A stretch of 64,000 nucleotides of DNA from Halochromatium salexigens (GCF_016653295.1 NZ_NHSF01000045.1:7096-71095), one strand, 5' to 3'. Counted from the stretch's first letter, positions 44,530 to 55,911 are shown. Notes: a model not told the origin generated them from the letters alone. Made by a program: numbers and translations.

Positions 44530-45813
44530 TCAGCGCAACAGGATGATCGGGCCGGCCAGCACGGCAGCGCCCATCGGCAGGAACACGCGCAGGCCCAGCG
44601 CATGGCCGCCCACGATCCAGGCCATGCCGGCCTTGAGCAGGGAATTGGCGAGCGAGGCGATCAAGATGCCGATCCCAGCGGTCAACAGCAGCAGTTCGTC
44701 CCCCGCCATGCGCGCCAGCGACAAGGTGATCGCATCGACATCGGCAATGCCCGAGGCGGCGGCCAGCGCATAGATGCCGGCATCGCCGAACCAGTCGGTC
44801 AGCGCCTGACCGAGCAGCATCACCAACGCCAGCAGGGCGCCGAAGAACAGCGCCGCTTTCAGCTCCAGCGGATTGCGCGGCAGCAAATCCGCCGCGATCT
44901 CGCTGCTCCCTGAACGCCAGACGTAGACGACAGCCGGCAGGTACAGCAGCACTGACATCGCCACCACCGGCCACAACAAGGGCCAAAACAGGGGCGGATG
45001 CAGCAACGAGGCGACCAGCAGCATGCGCGGAAACATGGTCGCGCAGGCCAGCAGGATGCCAGCGGCGGCAATCGCGGCTTGGCCGCCCGCGCCATCCCGA
45101 TGCAGGCGCGCGAGGTTCAGCGTGGTCGCGGTCGACGACGCCAGTCCGCCGAAGAGACCGATGAACAGCATGCCTTTGCGCGCGCCAGCGATGCGGATGG
45201 CGAAGTAGCCGACGAACGAGATCGTCGCGATCAGCACCACCATCCACCAGATCTCATAGGGATTGAGCACCTGCCAGGGACCAAAGCCGCGATTCGGCAG
45301 CAGCGGCAGCACCACCACCGAGATCAACAACAGCTTAAACGCGGCATGCAGCTCAGGGCGTTTCAGGGTCTTGAGCCAACCGTGCAGTTCGGTCTTGTAG
45401 CCCAGCAGGAGCACCATGATGACCGCCCCCGCCGCAGCGATCACCAGTTGTCCCAGGCCCGCCATGACCGCCAATAACAAGGTCGCCAGGGCGGCCACCT
45501 CGGTGGTCAAGCCGAGATCGTCACAGCGGTGGACCGAGGCGACATGCGCCGCGCTCAGCAGCAACCCCAGGCCGAGGACGACGAAACCCACCAAGACGCC
45601 GCCGACGGGCTCGACGAGCAGGCCGGCCAAGCCGCCGATCAGCCCGACCAGCGCCATGCTGCGCAGGCCCAGTCCGCGTTCGCCTTCCTCCTGATCGCGG
45701 CTCTGCCAGCCGCGCTCCAGGCCGACCAGCAAGCCGATCGCCAAGGCCACGGCCAGGCGCCAGGCCCATTGCAGCTCCAACGCGTCACCGTTCGCGAGTT
45801 CAACCGCGTTCAT
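44530..45813 (-). CDS. MgtC/SapB family membrane protein with DUF4010
   Basis: This 427-residue integral membrane protein has 12-13 hydrophobic segments. The N-terminal part (about 15-150) is MgtC/SapB-like: ALAIGLLVGLERGWQ, ALVGLIGGLAGLL, then TTEVAALATLLLAVMAGLG. The C-terminal part (about 190-420) is DUF4010, with FGGLASSTATTLNLARLHRD and a final GIADVDAITLSLARM. These proteins are thought to affect magnesium homeostasis or envelope physiology, but no transport activity is established. It is not in an operon: a divergent 129-base gap separates it from the secreted protein gene. Confidence 0.88.
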   Translation of the reverse strand: MNAVELANGDALELQWAWRLAVALAIGLLVGLERGWQSRDQEEGERGLGLRSMALVGLIGGLAGLLVEPVGGVLVGFVVLGLGLLLSAAHVASVHRCDDLGLTTEVAALATLLLAVMAGLGQLVIAAAGAVIMVLLLGYKTELHGWLKTLKRPELHAAFKLLLISVVVLPLLPNRGFGPWQVLNPYEIWWMVVLIATISFVGYFAIRIAGARKGMLFIGLFGGLASSTATTLNLARLHRDGAGGQAAIAAAGILLACATMFPRMLLVASLLHPPLFWPLLWPVVAMSVLLYLPAVVYVWRSGSSEIAADLLPRNPLELKAALFFGALLALVMLLGQALTDWFGDAGIYALAAASGIADVDAITLSLARMAGDELLLLTAGIGILIASLANSLLKAGMAWIVGGHALGLRVFLPMGAAVLAGPIILLR

Positions 45814-45942
45814 CGCTCGAGCATCATCGCTGGTCTGTTTGGGTTTCGATAATAAACGCTTGCGGCAGGAAAAAAAGCGACGTAGATTCGAGCAGCGTGC
45901 ACGCTGTGTCGATAATGACCCTATATCAAAGGCGGTAGAAAA

Positions 45943-46332
45943 ATGAGTGGAAAGACGATGATTCCAGCAATCATGACCACAATGTCGGCAGGCCTACTTT
46001 TTACTGGCGTTGCAGGCGCTGCGTGCACGATTTCAGAGGATTTCGACTTTGGTGGTCAAACCGGAACCGTGCAGAACGACGACTACCTGAGGTTTTACCC
46101 CGAAGGCCAGTCGGGCGGCCTACCCGCTAAGAGCAACAGGACGTTCAACGATCCGAGTTGGCTCAACAAGATTTCCTCCGTGAAGCTTTCCGACGACTGC
46201 ATCGCGGTTTTCTTCATGTCACCGAACAATGGCGGCCCCCTTCAAGGTCATCAGGTGGTCCGTGAGACGACCGCCAAGTTTTCAGCAGGGCTAAACGACA
46301 AAACGCACGGCATGATTTGCGAATGCAACTGA
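45943..46332 (+). CDS. Small secreted protein, possibly beta/gamma-crystallin-like
   Basis: The 129-residue product has a signal peptide (MIPAIMTTMSAGLLFTGVAGA, cleavage near residue 28) and a mature part of about 100 residues with four cysteines (Cys28, and others in DDCIAVF and the C-terminal CECN). The pattern EDFDFGGQTGTVQND followed by SWLNKISSVKLSDDC resembles the Greek-key motif of beta/gamma crystallins and I36-type inhibitors, which have FGG and a SSI/VKL strand. That resemblance is weak. Codon use appears lower in GC than the neighbours, suggesting a newer arrival. An inverted repeat follows at 46365-46398. Confidence 0.6.
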   Translation: MSGKTMIPAIMTTMSAGLLFTGVAGAACTISEDFDFGGQTGTVQNDDYLRFYPEGQSGGLPAKSNRTFNDPSWLNKISSVKLSDDCIAVFFMSPNNGGPLQGHQVVRETTAKFSAGLNDKTHGMICECN

Positions 46333-46364
46333 TCAGGCGAATGGCATTCGTCTGAATGCAAGCG

Positions 46365-46398
46365 GCCGTCACCACGCCGAGCGATCCATGGTGACGGC
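46365..46398 (+). terminator. Inverted repeat between a secreted-protein gene and an RND gene
   Basis: A perfect ten-base stem (GCCGTCACCA with TGGTGACGGC) and a 14-base loop lie between the stops of convergent genes (46332 and 46477). There is no T-run, so it is only a candidate terminator for either gene. Confidence 0.45.
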
Positions 46399-46476
46399 GC
46401 TGCAATAACCCCTCACACCTCGCGATAGATGCGCGCGCCCTCTTCCATTCGGCTGGTCGGAAAACGTCCTCCACCG

Positions 46477-49400
46477 CTAGGCGGTCGGCTCCGGCCGCAG
46501 ACCGCCGATCAGACCAAAATCATCGAGGATCACGTAGATCGCTGGCACCAGGAATAGCGCCGCGATGGTCGCGCTGGCCAGGCCGAACGCGAGGCTGGCC
46601 GCGAGCGGGATCAGGATCTGCGCCTGCAGACTCTTCTCGAGCAGCAGCGGCGTCAGCCCGGCAACGGTGGTGATCGAGGTCAGCAGGATCGGCCGAAAGC
46701 GCGCCCGCCCGGCCTGTCGAGCTGCATCGACGGTCGCGGCGCCGGCGCGCTGTGCCTCGCGGATGAAGACGACGAGCAAGATCGAATCATTGACGACGAC
46801 ACCAAACAGCGACGCCATGCCGATGATGCTCGGCATGGTCAGATCGAGCCCGAGCGCCATGTGGCCGAAGATCACCCCGATCAGCGCGGTCGGGATCACC
46901 AGCATCACCGTCACCGGCGCCAGGTAGCCACGGAACTGCAGCGCTAGCAGCATGTAGACGCCAATCATCCCGAGCAGCACGTTGCGCACGATCGACCGGC
47001 CGGTCTCGGCCGATTCGCTGGTCTCGCCCTCCATCTCGAAGCGCAGCTGCGGATAGCGCTCGAGCAGCTCCGGGATGAATTCGCGTTGGGTCAGGGTCAC
47101 CAGCTCGCGGGCGTTGGCCTGGGCGCGATCGACGTCGCCCTCGATACTGACCGCGCGCTGACCGTCGACCCGATTGATCCGCGCCCAACCGCGCACCTCG
47201 TCAATCTCGGCGACGATCGACAGGGGCACCTGGGCACCGTTAGGACCGGTGACGGTGAAGCGCTCGAGATCGGCCGGGCCGGCCCGGTCGTCGGGCTCGA
47301 GGCGCAGGTCGACCTCGTAGATCTCGTCACCGAGCGCGAATTCATCGATCTCGACGCCCTGGAAGGCGCCGCGCAGCTGATCGGCGACCATGCGGGCATC
47401 GATGCCCAGGGTGCCGGCATCCGGCTTCAGTCGCAGGCGCAGCTCGCGCTTGCCGGGCCGCAGATCGTCGCTCAGGTCCTGGACCCCGACATAGCCGCCG
47501 AGATAGGCCTGCAGCTCGCGCGAGGCGGCCTTGAGCTGATCGAGATCGGGGCCGAGCAGGCGCAGATCGATAGCCCGGCCGCCGGGGCCGATCGCGGGCT
47601 CGGTGTACTTGATCGAGATCACATCGGCCGGCTCGCCCACCGCATCGCGCCAACGGTTGCGCACGGCGTCGAGCGGGGCATCGCGCGTCTCGGCGCTGAG
47701 CAGATCGGCGACCACCCGCGCCACATGCGCGCCACTCTCATAGGCGTCCGGATTCTCGCCGAACAGCAGGGTCACGTTCTGCACCAGATCCTGCTGATCC
47801 GGCTGACGCGGCTTGAATTCAGCATTGACCTCATCGAGACCGGCGATGATCCGCTCGACCACGGCCTCGGTGCGCTCGAGCGGGGTGCCCTGGGGCAGCA
47901 GCAGCCGCGCCTCCAGCACATCGCCGTCGAGCTCCGGAAAGCCGACGAACTTGAGCTTGCCGCCGACCGGCATTGCGATCGCCAGGATGATCAGCATCAG
48001 GACCAGCCCGAGCGTGAGATAGCGATAGCCGATCGCACGGTCGAGCACCGGCCCGAACGCCCGCTCACGCAGCCGATCGAAGCCGCGCTCGAAGCGCTGG
48101 CGGAAGCACGACGGCGGGCGTGCGACCTGCTGCGCCAGTGCATGACTGAGATGGTGCGGCAAGATCCAGAACGCCTCGATCAGGCTGACCGAGATCACCA
48201 GGATCAGCACGATCGGCATCACCCTCAGGATCTGGCCGATATCACCGCTGATGAACGCCAGCGAGCCGAACACCATCAGCGTGGTCGCGAACGATGAGAG
48301 CACGCCCGGCAACACCTCACGCGCGCCATTGATCGCCGCATCGGCAGGACCGTCGCCCTTGGCCAGGCGGGCGGCGATGTTCTCGGCGATGACGATGGCG
48401 TCATCCATCAGCAGGCCGACGCCGATCAGCAGGCCGACCATCGAGATCATATTGATGGTGATGCCGACTGCCGGCAGTACGAACAGCGCCCCGAGAAAGG
48501 CCACCGGCAGCCCCAAGGTGACCCAAAAACTGTAACGCCAGCCGAAGAACAGCCAGAGCACCAGGAACACCAGCAGCAGCCCCTGCGCGCCATTGCGCAC
48601 CACCATGTTGAGGCGGTCGGCGACGATCGAGGCCCGGTCTTGGGTCAGGGTGAGCCGGACACCCTCGGGCGTGCTCGCTCGCTCCGTGGCGACGAAGGAC
48701 TCGACCGCGGCCAGCACCTCGAGGATGTCCTGGTCACGGGTCTTGGCGACATCGAGGATCGCGGCGCGCTCGCCATTGAAGCGCACCCGCGCCTCCGGGT
48801 CCTCGAAGCGGTTGCTGATGGTGGCGATCTCGCCGAGCCTGATCGCGGCACCGCTCGCCCCCGAGATCACCACCAGATCGCGCAGCTCGGCCACGCTCTG
48901 GCGCTCGTCGTCGAAGCGCAGCAGCAGGTCCTCTTCCGCGCCCTCTAATCGCCCGGCCGGGGTGCTGATGCTGCGCCGGCCTACGGCATCGGCGATGTCT
49001 TGCGCCGAGAGATCATATTGGCGCAGCCGCCAGGCCGGTATCTCGATGCGCAGCTGATGATCCGAGAAGCCGTTGATGCCGACCTCGGCGACGCCCGACA
49101 ATCGCTTCAATCGGTCCTTGAGGGTCTCGGCATAGGCCTTGAGCACGACCGGATCTTCCGGGCCGGTCACCGCGATCGAGATCACCTGCTCGGTGCGCCC
49201 GAGCTCGGTCACCACTGGCGGCTCGGCCTGATCCGGAAACTCATCGATGGCATCGACATCGGATTTCACATCGTTGAGGAAGCGCATCATGTCGGCGCCC
49301 TCGCGCATCTGCGCGACCGCGGTGCCGACGCCCTCGCGCGCCTCGCAGCGGATCTCCTCGAGATCGGTGATGCCATCCAACGCCTCTTCCAAGCGCCGGC

Positions 49401-49584
49401 AGATCGCGTCCTCGACCTCGGCCGGGGTCGCGCCGCGGTAGACGACCCGGACCTGGACCTCGTCAGGCTGGATCTCGGGGAAGGTTTCCCGCTGTAGACC
49501 GGGCAGCGAGACCAGGCCCAGGATCATGATCGCGGCCATGAGCAGATTGGCCGCGGTTGGATGACGGACGAACCAGGCGATCAT
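46477..49584 (-). CDS. RND efflux pump inner-membrane transporter (HAE1/AcrB-type)
   Basis: The 1035-residue proton-driven transporter has the classic layout: TM1 at residues 11-30, a first periplasmic domain (about 35-335), TM2-6, then TM7, a second periplasmic domain (about 560-870) and TM8-12. The TM4 proton-relay acid lies in GLLMDDAIVIAENIAARL. It belongs to the HAE1-like group, with MTITTVAGLTP-like final segments. Substrates cannot be predicted. The start ATG overlaps the stop of the adaptor gene (ATGA), so the two are coupled. No outer-membrane factor gene is in the window, so an unlinked TolC-type protein is presumably used. Confidence 0.95.
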   Translation of the reverse strand: MIAWFVRHPTAANLLMAAIMILGLVSLPGLQRETFPEIQPDEVQVRVVYRGATPAEVEDAICRRLEEALDGITDLEEIRCEAREGVGTAVAQMREGADMMRFLNDVKSDVDAIDEFPDQAEPPVVTELGRTEQVISIAVTGPEDPVVLKAYAETLKDRLKRLSGVAEVGINGFSDHQLRIEIPAWRLRQYDLSAQDIADAVGRRSISTPAGRLEGAEEDLLLRFDDERQSVAELRDLVVISGASGAAIRLGEIATISNRFEDPEARVRFNGERAAILDVAKTRDQDILEVLAAVESFVATERASTPEGVRLTLTQDRASIVADRLNMVVRNGAQGLLLVFLVLWLFFGWRYSFWVTLGLPVAFLGALFVLPAVGITINMISMVGLLIGVGLLMDDAIVIAENIAARLAKGDGPADAAINGAREVLPGVLSSFATTLMVFGSLAFISGDIGQILRVMPIVLILVISVSLIEAFWILPHHLSHALAQQVARPPSCFRQRFERGFDRLRERAFGPVLDRAIGYRYLTLGLVLMLIILAIAMPVGGKLKFVGFPELDGDVLEARLLLPQGTPLERTEAVVERIIAGLDEVNAEFKPRQPDQQDLVQNVTLLFGENPDAYESGAHVARVVADLLSAETRDAPLDAVRNRWRDAVGEPADVISIKYTEPAIGPGGRAIDLRLLGPDLDQLKAASRELQAYLGGYVGVQDLSDDLRPGKRELRLRLKPDAGTLGIDARMVADQLRGAFQGVEIDEFALGDEIYEVDLRLEPDDRAGPADLERFTVTGPNGAQVPLSIVAEIDEVRGWARINRVDGQRAVSIEGDVDRAQANARELVTLTQREFIPELLERYPQLRFEMEGETSESAETGRSIVRNVLLGMIGVYMLLALQFRGYLAPVTVMLVIPTALIGVIFGHMALGLDLTMPSIIGMASLFGVVVNDSILLVVFIREAQRAGAATVDAARQAGRARFRPILLTSITTVAGLTPLLLEKSLQAQILIPLAASLAFGLASATIAALFLVPAIYVILDDFGLIGGLRPEPTA

Positions 49585-51077
49585 GGGCTGCTCGGCGAAG
49601 CCGCCTTGACCTGCGGCGGTTCAGTGTCTTCCGCTGCCCGATCCTCGCTGCTCGCGGCGCTATCAGCGGCTGGCGCGGGCGCTTCGGCGGCCGAGTCGCG
49701 ACCGGATTCAGCATGCTCCGAGGCCGCTTCGCCGCTGCGCATTGTCTCGGCACCCTTGGCGCTCGATGCATCGAGCGCGGCGAGCCGCTCGGCCATCTCG
49801 ACATCGGTCTCGGCTCGCAAGCGCATCCCGCTGACGGCCGGCACCAGATCGCTGAGCACGATCTGCTCGCCGACCTCCAAGCCATCGGCAATGGCGACGA
49901 AGGCCCCCTGGGCAAACGCGATCTCAAGCGGGCGGCGCTCGAGGCGCTGCTCGGAATCGACGACGAACACCAGTCCGTCGCGGAGCGCTGAGCGCGGCAG
50001 TACGATCATCGGCCGCTGACTGCTCGCGCGCAGCTCGACCTGGACGAACATTCCCTTCGACAGCGGCGGGCGCTCGCCGGGTATGACCTTGTCGAAGGGC
50101 CGCTCAACCGCAACCACGACGCCCATGGTGCGGGTATCGGGGTCAATCGCGTCGTCGAAGCGCACGAACTCGGCCGACCACTCGGCGATATGATCGCCAA
50201 GGTCAAGCCGTACCGTCGCCGCAAGCCCGATCCGACGCGGAAGCTCGGCGGTGAGGCGCGCCGGGTCGAGCTCGATCGGCCCGCGCTCGATGAACAACCG
50301 CCGCAGCGAGGCCATCGGCACCTGTGCCTGGATCTCGACACGGTCGACCGAGTCGCCCTCGAACAGCGTCTGACCGACGCCGACGTACTGATCGGCCTCA
50401 ATCGTCAGGTTGGCGACACGCAGATCGAACGGCGCCGTGATCCGGGTCCGCTCCAGGTCGAGCTCGGCACGCTCGACCCGCGACTGCAGGACCTCCCGTT
50501 GCGCCGGGATCAATGTCAGTGAATTGCGCAGGTTCTGCACCGCGGTGCGCAGATTCAGCGCCGTGCGCTCGGCCTGGTCGACATCGCTCTGCGAGGCGGT
50601 GCCGCGCTCGGCCAGCGTGCGCAGGCGCTGCAGCTCCTCTTCGGCCAGCTTCAGACCGCGCTCCTCGATGGCCAGCGAGGCCTCGGCATTCGACTGCTCG
50701 ACCGCCAGCTCGGCGAGCTGGGCGCGGGCCTCGGCCAGCGCAAGCTCATAGTCCGCCGGATCGATCCGCAGCAGCTCGGTGCCGGCCTCCAGGATCTCAC
50801 CATCGTGCAGCTGCGGATGCACCGAGACCAGGCGACCGGCGACCTGGGCCACCGCGTCCCAGATCCGCGCAGGCTCGACCGGTCCGTAGCCCACCGCCTT
50901 GGGCATCAGCGCGATCTCGCGCGCCTCCACAACCCGCACCGTTTGCGCAGGCTCGTCGCGCTCAGCGGTCTCGGGTGCCTCCTGGCTGCGCACCATCCAG
51001 ACCAGCACCGCGGCTCCGAGCAGGATCGGCGGAAGGATCAGCCAGCGTCTCCAGCGCTGGCCCTTGGCATCGGGCAT
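49581..51077 (-). CDS. RND efflux periplasmic adaptor (membrane fusion protein)
   Basis: This 498-residue adaptor has an N-terminal anchor (LILPPILLGAAVLVWMV, residues 12-28). The barrel-sandwich halves flank a long alpha hairpin (about 100-190), then come the beta-barrel and membrane-proximal domains. Recognisable segments are LDLERTRITAPFDLRVANL and KGMFVQVELRASSQRPMIVL. A tail of about 70 residues rich in Ala, Glu and Ser (GAETMRSGEAASEHAESG) follows the last domain and is unusual. It is the first gene of the unit and is coupled to the transporter downstream. Confidence 0.93.
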   Translation of the reverse strand: MPDAKGQRWRRWLILPPILLGAAVLVWMVRSQEAPETAERDEPAQTVRVVEAREIALMPKAVGYGPVEPARIWDAVAQVAGRLVSVHPQLHDGEILEAGTELLRIDPADYELALAEARAQLAELAVEQSNAEASLAIEERGLKLAEEELQRLRTLAERGTASQSDVDQAERTALNLRTAVQNLRNSLTLIPAQREVLQSRVERAELDLERTRITAPFDLRVANLTIEADQYVGVGQTLFEGDSVDRVEIQAQVPMASLRRLFIERGPIELDPARLTAELPRRIGLAATVRLDLGDHIAEWSAEFVRFDDAIDPDTRTMGVVVAVERPFDKVIPGERPPLSKGMFVQVELRASSQRPMIVLPRSALRDGLVFVVDSEQRLERRPLEIAFAQGAFVAIADGLEVGEQIVLSDLVPAVSGMRLRAETDVEMAERLAALDASSAKGAETMRSGEAASEHAESGRDSAAEAPAPAADSAASSEDRAAEDTEPPQVKAASPSSP

Positions 51078-51180
51078 AACCGGAATCCGCTGCAGAAAGA
51101 CCGAGAGGATCGGTCGGGGGACGCCATCTTAGCGAAAAACAGCACATGCCCGCAACGGACGGACGTTCAATCAGGCGCTC

Positions 51181-51216
51181 GCGGAGCTTGCGGAGCTTGC
51201 GGAGCTCGCGGAGCTC
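51181..51216. repeat. Four tandem 9-base repeats (GCGGAGCTY)
   Basis: GCGGAGCTT twice, then GCGGAGCTC twice, lie in the 151-base gap between the efflux adaptor start and the end of the DUF3368 gene (stop at 51229). They are not in a coding frame that I trust. Copy number may vary. Confidence 0.8.
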
Positions 51217-51228
51217 GCGCGCCGGCGC

Positions 51229-51723
51229 TTAAGGGCCGAAGGGTGACTCCCCGGCCAGGGCCAGTACGCGCTCGACGACGTCGTTGGCGAGCCAACCTCC
51301 ATGATGGCGGATACGCTCGACACCTTGGGCCACGGAGTCCAGCTTGCCGCGCCGTTTGGCGTGCAGAAGCACGCCGAGGGAGCCCGTCATCGGGATGGAG
51401 CTACGGCGGGCAACCCGCCTCGCCTTGAGATCGTCCAGCACCACGGTGGCGCCCGGAAGATCCAGGGCGAGCTGGATCACCGCCGCCTCGCCGAGATCCA
51501 ACTCGCCCGCTAGAAGCGGCGAAATCCCGTTCGCCAGAGCGTATACTTCGATATCGGGTACCATTCGAAGCCTCCGGGCGGTGTCGTCCAGCTGGGCACC
51601 TGCCTCCAACTCCCGAAGCACAGGCTCCGGCACCAAGACCCGGCCGTATAGCGCCGGTAGGGCATCGAGCCCACCCAAGGCAACGCTCAGGTGTATGACC
51701 GGGCTGCTATTGAGGATGATCAC
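51229..51723 (-). CDS. DUF3368 PIN-like protein, probable toxin nuclease
   Basis: This 164-residue protein starts at GTG 51723 (VIILNSSPVIHLSVALG), which agrees with the family start; the longer frame to 51801 overlaps the antitoxin and lacks homology. The first acidic/Asn motif NSSPVIHL, the central GELDLGEAAVIQLALDL, VVLDDLKARRVARR and the LGVLLHAKRRG motif are the DUF3368 hallmarks, a PIN nuclease relative. Partnered with the UPF0175 antitoxin encoded just upstream (17-base overlap), it forms a type II toxin-antitoxin-like cassette. Target RNA is unknown. Confidence 0.85.
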   Translation of the reverse strand: MIILNSSPVIHLSVALGGLDALPALYGRVLVPEPVLRELEAGAQLDDTARRLRMVPDIEVYALANGISPLLAGELDLGEAAVIQLALDLPGATVVLDDLKARRVARRSSIPMTGSLGVLLHAKRRGKLDSVAQGVERIRHHGGWLANDVVERVLALAGESPFGP

Positions 51724-51985
51724 TGGCGGCCTCGGCAGCAGCGAGATCCCCCTCCAACTCCTCAGCACCCACCTGGATGGTGGATACCCCAAGGCGGCCA
51801 AGCTCGGCGAGAAACGCTACTCGCCCCATTCCGATCAGGCCGGCGGCCTGCCCTGAGCTGAGCCTGCCAATCTCGAACAATTTGGCGGCCATGGCCAGAC
51901 TTGCCTCACGCTCAAACTCCGCTCGGGACATATGCAGCGCATCGGGGAAGGTTTCCGGGTAATCGACGGACAAGGTATTGCTCAT
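51707..51985 (-). CDS. UPF0175 family antitoxin
   Basis: The 92-residue protein has the UPF0175 motif set: YPETFPDALHMSRAEFEREA, the helix-turn-helix LFEIGRLSSGQAAGLIGMGR and VAFLAELGRLGVS. The start is taken at MSNTLSVDY (51985); a start two codons earlier is possible. UPF0175 proteins bind DNA and are paired with DUF3368 toxins. This gene precedes and overlaps the toxin gene, the normal order. Confidence 0.85.
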   Translation of the reverse strand: MSNTLSVDYPETFPDALHMSRAEFEREASLAMAAKLFEIGRLSSGQAAGLIGMGRVAFLAELGRLGVSTIQVGAEELEGDLAAAEAASDHPQ

Positions 51986-52415
51986 GGCCAAGTGCTCTTG
52001 GGTGCGCAGGCGTATCGCTCATCTTCGCCGAATCGACCGGGCGAAGCCAGAGGCGCGAGGACTTCGTAGGACAGTCGATGTCATCGCTGGTTCTGGCGAG
52101 TGTCTGCTGTCCTCGCGACTACAGAACCAGGGCAACAATACGCCAATATCCGGAATTGGCCGACAGCGGGCGCTCGGCTGAGACTTGGCCGTCGATCAAC
52201 TTCCGGACCCGACCCTTTTCTGCCGCTGAGTGCCGACTGCTTCGGCGGCTGAAATGGGCTGGGAACCGGACGCTGGATATTCTCTAGCAATAGACCCGAT
52301 TCCCTGTCAATCATCCTGCCGTCGCACTGACGAACACCTAAGTCTTGGCGTATCTGATTCCGCCGACTTTTTGGTATAACACTTGGTATGACATAGAAGC
52401 GGAGTGCGAGAGCAC
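51986..52415. other. 430-base gap before the broken toxin gene
   Basis: No gene is recognised. A frame ending near 52287 with RLLRRLKWAGNRTLDIL is too short and unlike known families. At the right edge the direct repeat TTGGTAT occurs twice (about 52370 and 52385), just before the toxin fragment, and may be the former autoregulatory operator of the RelE/XRE pair. Confidence 0.4.
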
Positions 52416-52508
52416 GTGAGGATCTTCAAGAACGCTTGGTTCAAGCGCTTCGCGCGCAAGCAGAAGATCCAGGACGGGCAATTCTCGGAGGTTGAGCACG
52501 ATGGCTAA
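52416..52508 (+). pseudogene. RelE/HigB-type toxin, truncated to 30 codons
   Basis: GTG 52416 begins a reading (MRIFKNAWFKRFARKQKIQD) that matches the start of RelE/HigB-like toxins. It runs only to a TAA at 52506, ending FSEVEHDG where the family continues for another 60-70 residues. The last codons overlap the ATG of the antitoxin. The middle and end, including catalytic residues, are deleted, so there is no toxin activity. Confidence 0.65.
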
Positions 52509-52820
52509 ACAGTATCGTAGCGACGCGATGGCCTCGATCCATGAAACCATGGAAGCCCTCCAAGAGGTGGGCGCCATCGACAAGCAGACCATGCGCGCGT
52601 TCGATGAGGCTTGTTGACGCCGGTTGAGCCCCTCTCTCCCGAAGCCATCCGTGCCCTGCGTGAGCGCGAGCATCTTTCTCAGCCCGTTTTTGCGCGTTAC
52701 CTCAATGTCAGCAAGAACTTGGTCTCCGACTGGGAACGAGGCGTCAAGCGTCCCGGCGGGCCAGCAGCTTCGGCTGCTGACCGTCATCGAGAAGAAGGGG
52801 ATTCAGTCAATCACCTGAAC
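52501..52820 (+). pseudogene. XRE-family antitoxin with two frameshifts
   Basis: The reading MAKQYRSDAMASIHETMEAL (ATG 52501) is the typical start of the HigA-type antitoxin that partners RelE-like toxins. At about 52614 one base is missing, so the frame hits TGA (DEAC-stop), while the next frame continues as LTPVEPLSPEAIRALRERE, LSQPVFARYLNVSKNLVSDW and ERGVKRPGGPA, the XRE helix-turn-helix. At about 52765 a second shift is needed to reach the normal end LRLLTVIEKKGIQSIT. The locus as a whole is inactive. Confidence 0.75.
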
Positions 52821-52909
52821 GTCCGCCCCAGTCGAAAGGAAGCCCGAGGCGGTGATCCCTCTCTGATCAGGCAGAAGGACGAATGATAGGCAGGAACGCA
52901 GCCCGCCGG

Positions 52910-54973
<2,064 letters not shown>

Positions 54974-55099
54974 CTATCGAAAGCGACTCGGGATTTCAAG
55001 CACACGGCTTGTCCTGAAACCGGTCCAAGCATCGCCAAGCAGATCGACGATCTATCTACCGGAGTCGCTGACCACTTCAAACATCATGACTCTACGATG

Positions 55100-55321
55100 A
55101 GATGCCTGATCAGTCACAGGGTTAATTTTTTTAGTCGATCGCCGACCAGTCGAGCCGGGCGAGTTCGAGCAGCAGGGCGACATCGGGCGGCTCCAGCGGT
55201 AGGCGATCGTGTGCACGTCCGAGACGATCAGCAGTGGCGGGTATTTGAGCGCCGGCGTATAGAGCTGAAGCTGCTTGAAGATGGCCGATCTTGATCGATC
55301 TAACGTCGCAGGCTGGTGCAT
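55100..55321 (-). pseudogene. Unassigned gene fragment(s) between thiC and a lipoprotein gene
   Basis: The minus strand reads KQLQLYTPALKYPPLLIVSD, which resembles the YALALENPPLLVVSD type segment of class I DNA methyltransferases, then loses the frame. In the next frame over, the tail LEPPDVALLLELARLDWSAI precedes a TAA. Two frames are thus needed, so at least one frameshift or junction is present. The match is short and the assignment is tentative. The rest of the 638-base gap between 54803 and 55440 is the riboswitch and unremarkable sequence. Confidence 0.3.
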
Positions 55322-55440
55322 CGCGGCGGCGACTGCGTTACTGTTGTGCCGACGCCGCGTCGCTCGACCCAGCGGCCACCGAGGCGCCCGCCCCTTCTGA
55401 TCGACTCAACCCTCTCTACGCAACCATTAGGAGTCATCCG

Positions 55441-55911
55441 ATGCACACTCGCGTCATGCTATCCCTCTCTGCGGCAGCCCTTCTGTCTCTCGCCGGCTGT
55501 GGCGATGGCGAGCAGAGCTTGGGCCCTAGCCCGAGCGACACCGAGGACCAAGCCCCGAGCCAAGCCGAGGGCGAGGCCGGCGGCAGCGCGGCGTTGGACT
55601 CGGTGAAGGAAAAGACCCAAGCGGCCATGGACAGCGCCTCCGAAGCCGGCAGCCAAGCAATGGACGCGATCTCCGAGGCGGCCGGCATCGCGCAAGATCA
55701 AGGCGCAACCTTGACCGACAGCGCCAAGGCCGAGGCACAGACGCTGATCGAGCGCGCCCAAACCTACCTCGAGGAGAATAATCTCGATTCGGCGGAAGGC
55801 GTCATGGAGCAACTCAATGCGCTCAAGGACTCGGCCTCGGACACCCTGCGCACCGAGATCGATCAGCTCGAGGAGCAGGTCGACACCCTGCGCGAACAGG
55901 AAGACAACTGA
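55441..55911 (+). CDS. Predicted lipoprotein with helical repeats
   Basis: The 156-residue product starts at ATG 55441 following TAGGAGT. The signal peptide ends in the lipobox LAGC (Cys20), so the protein is lipid-anchored. The mature region is Gly/Ser/Glu-rich, then mostly helical with apolipoprotein-like repeats (AMDSASEAGSQAMDAISEAA, LTDSAKAEAQTLIERAQTYL, DSASDTLRTEIDQLEEQVDT). No enzyme motif is seen. Such proteins are often found in the periplasm of stress-adapted proteobacteria. The function is unknown. Confidence 0.78.
   Translation: MHTRVMLSLSAAALLSLAGCGDGEQSLGPSPSDTEDQAPSQAEGEAGGSAALDSVKEKTQAAMDSASEAGSQAMDAISEAAGIAQDQGATLTDSAKAEAQTLIERAQTYLEENNLDSAEGVMEQLNALKDSASDTLRTEIDQLEEQVDTLREQEDN

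Noticed and set aside
44225-45247. 340-codon minus-strand frame over hemerythrin and DUF4010 genes
   Set aside because: Shifted frame rich in Arg and Gly; the DUF4010 membrane frame is the real gene.
47086-48297. 403-codon plus-strand frame over the RND gene
   Set aside because: Antisense shadow with no recognisable domains.
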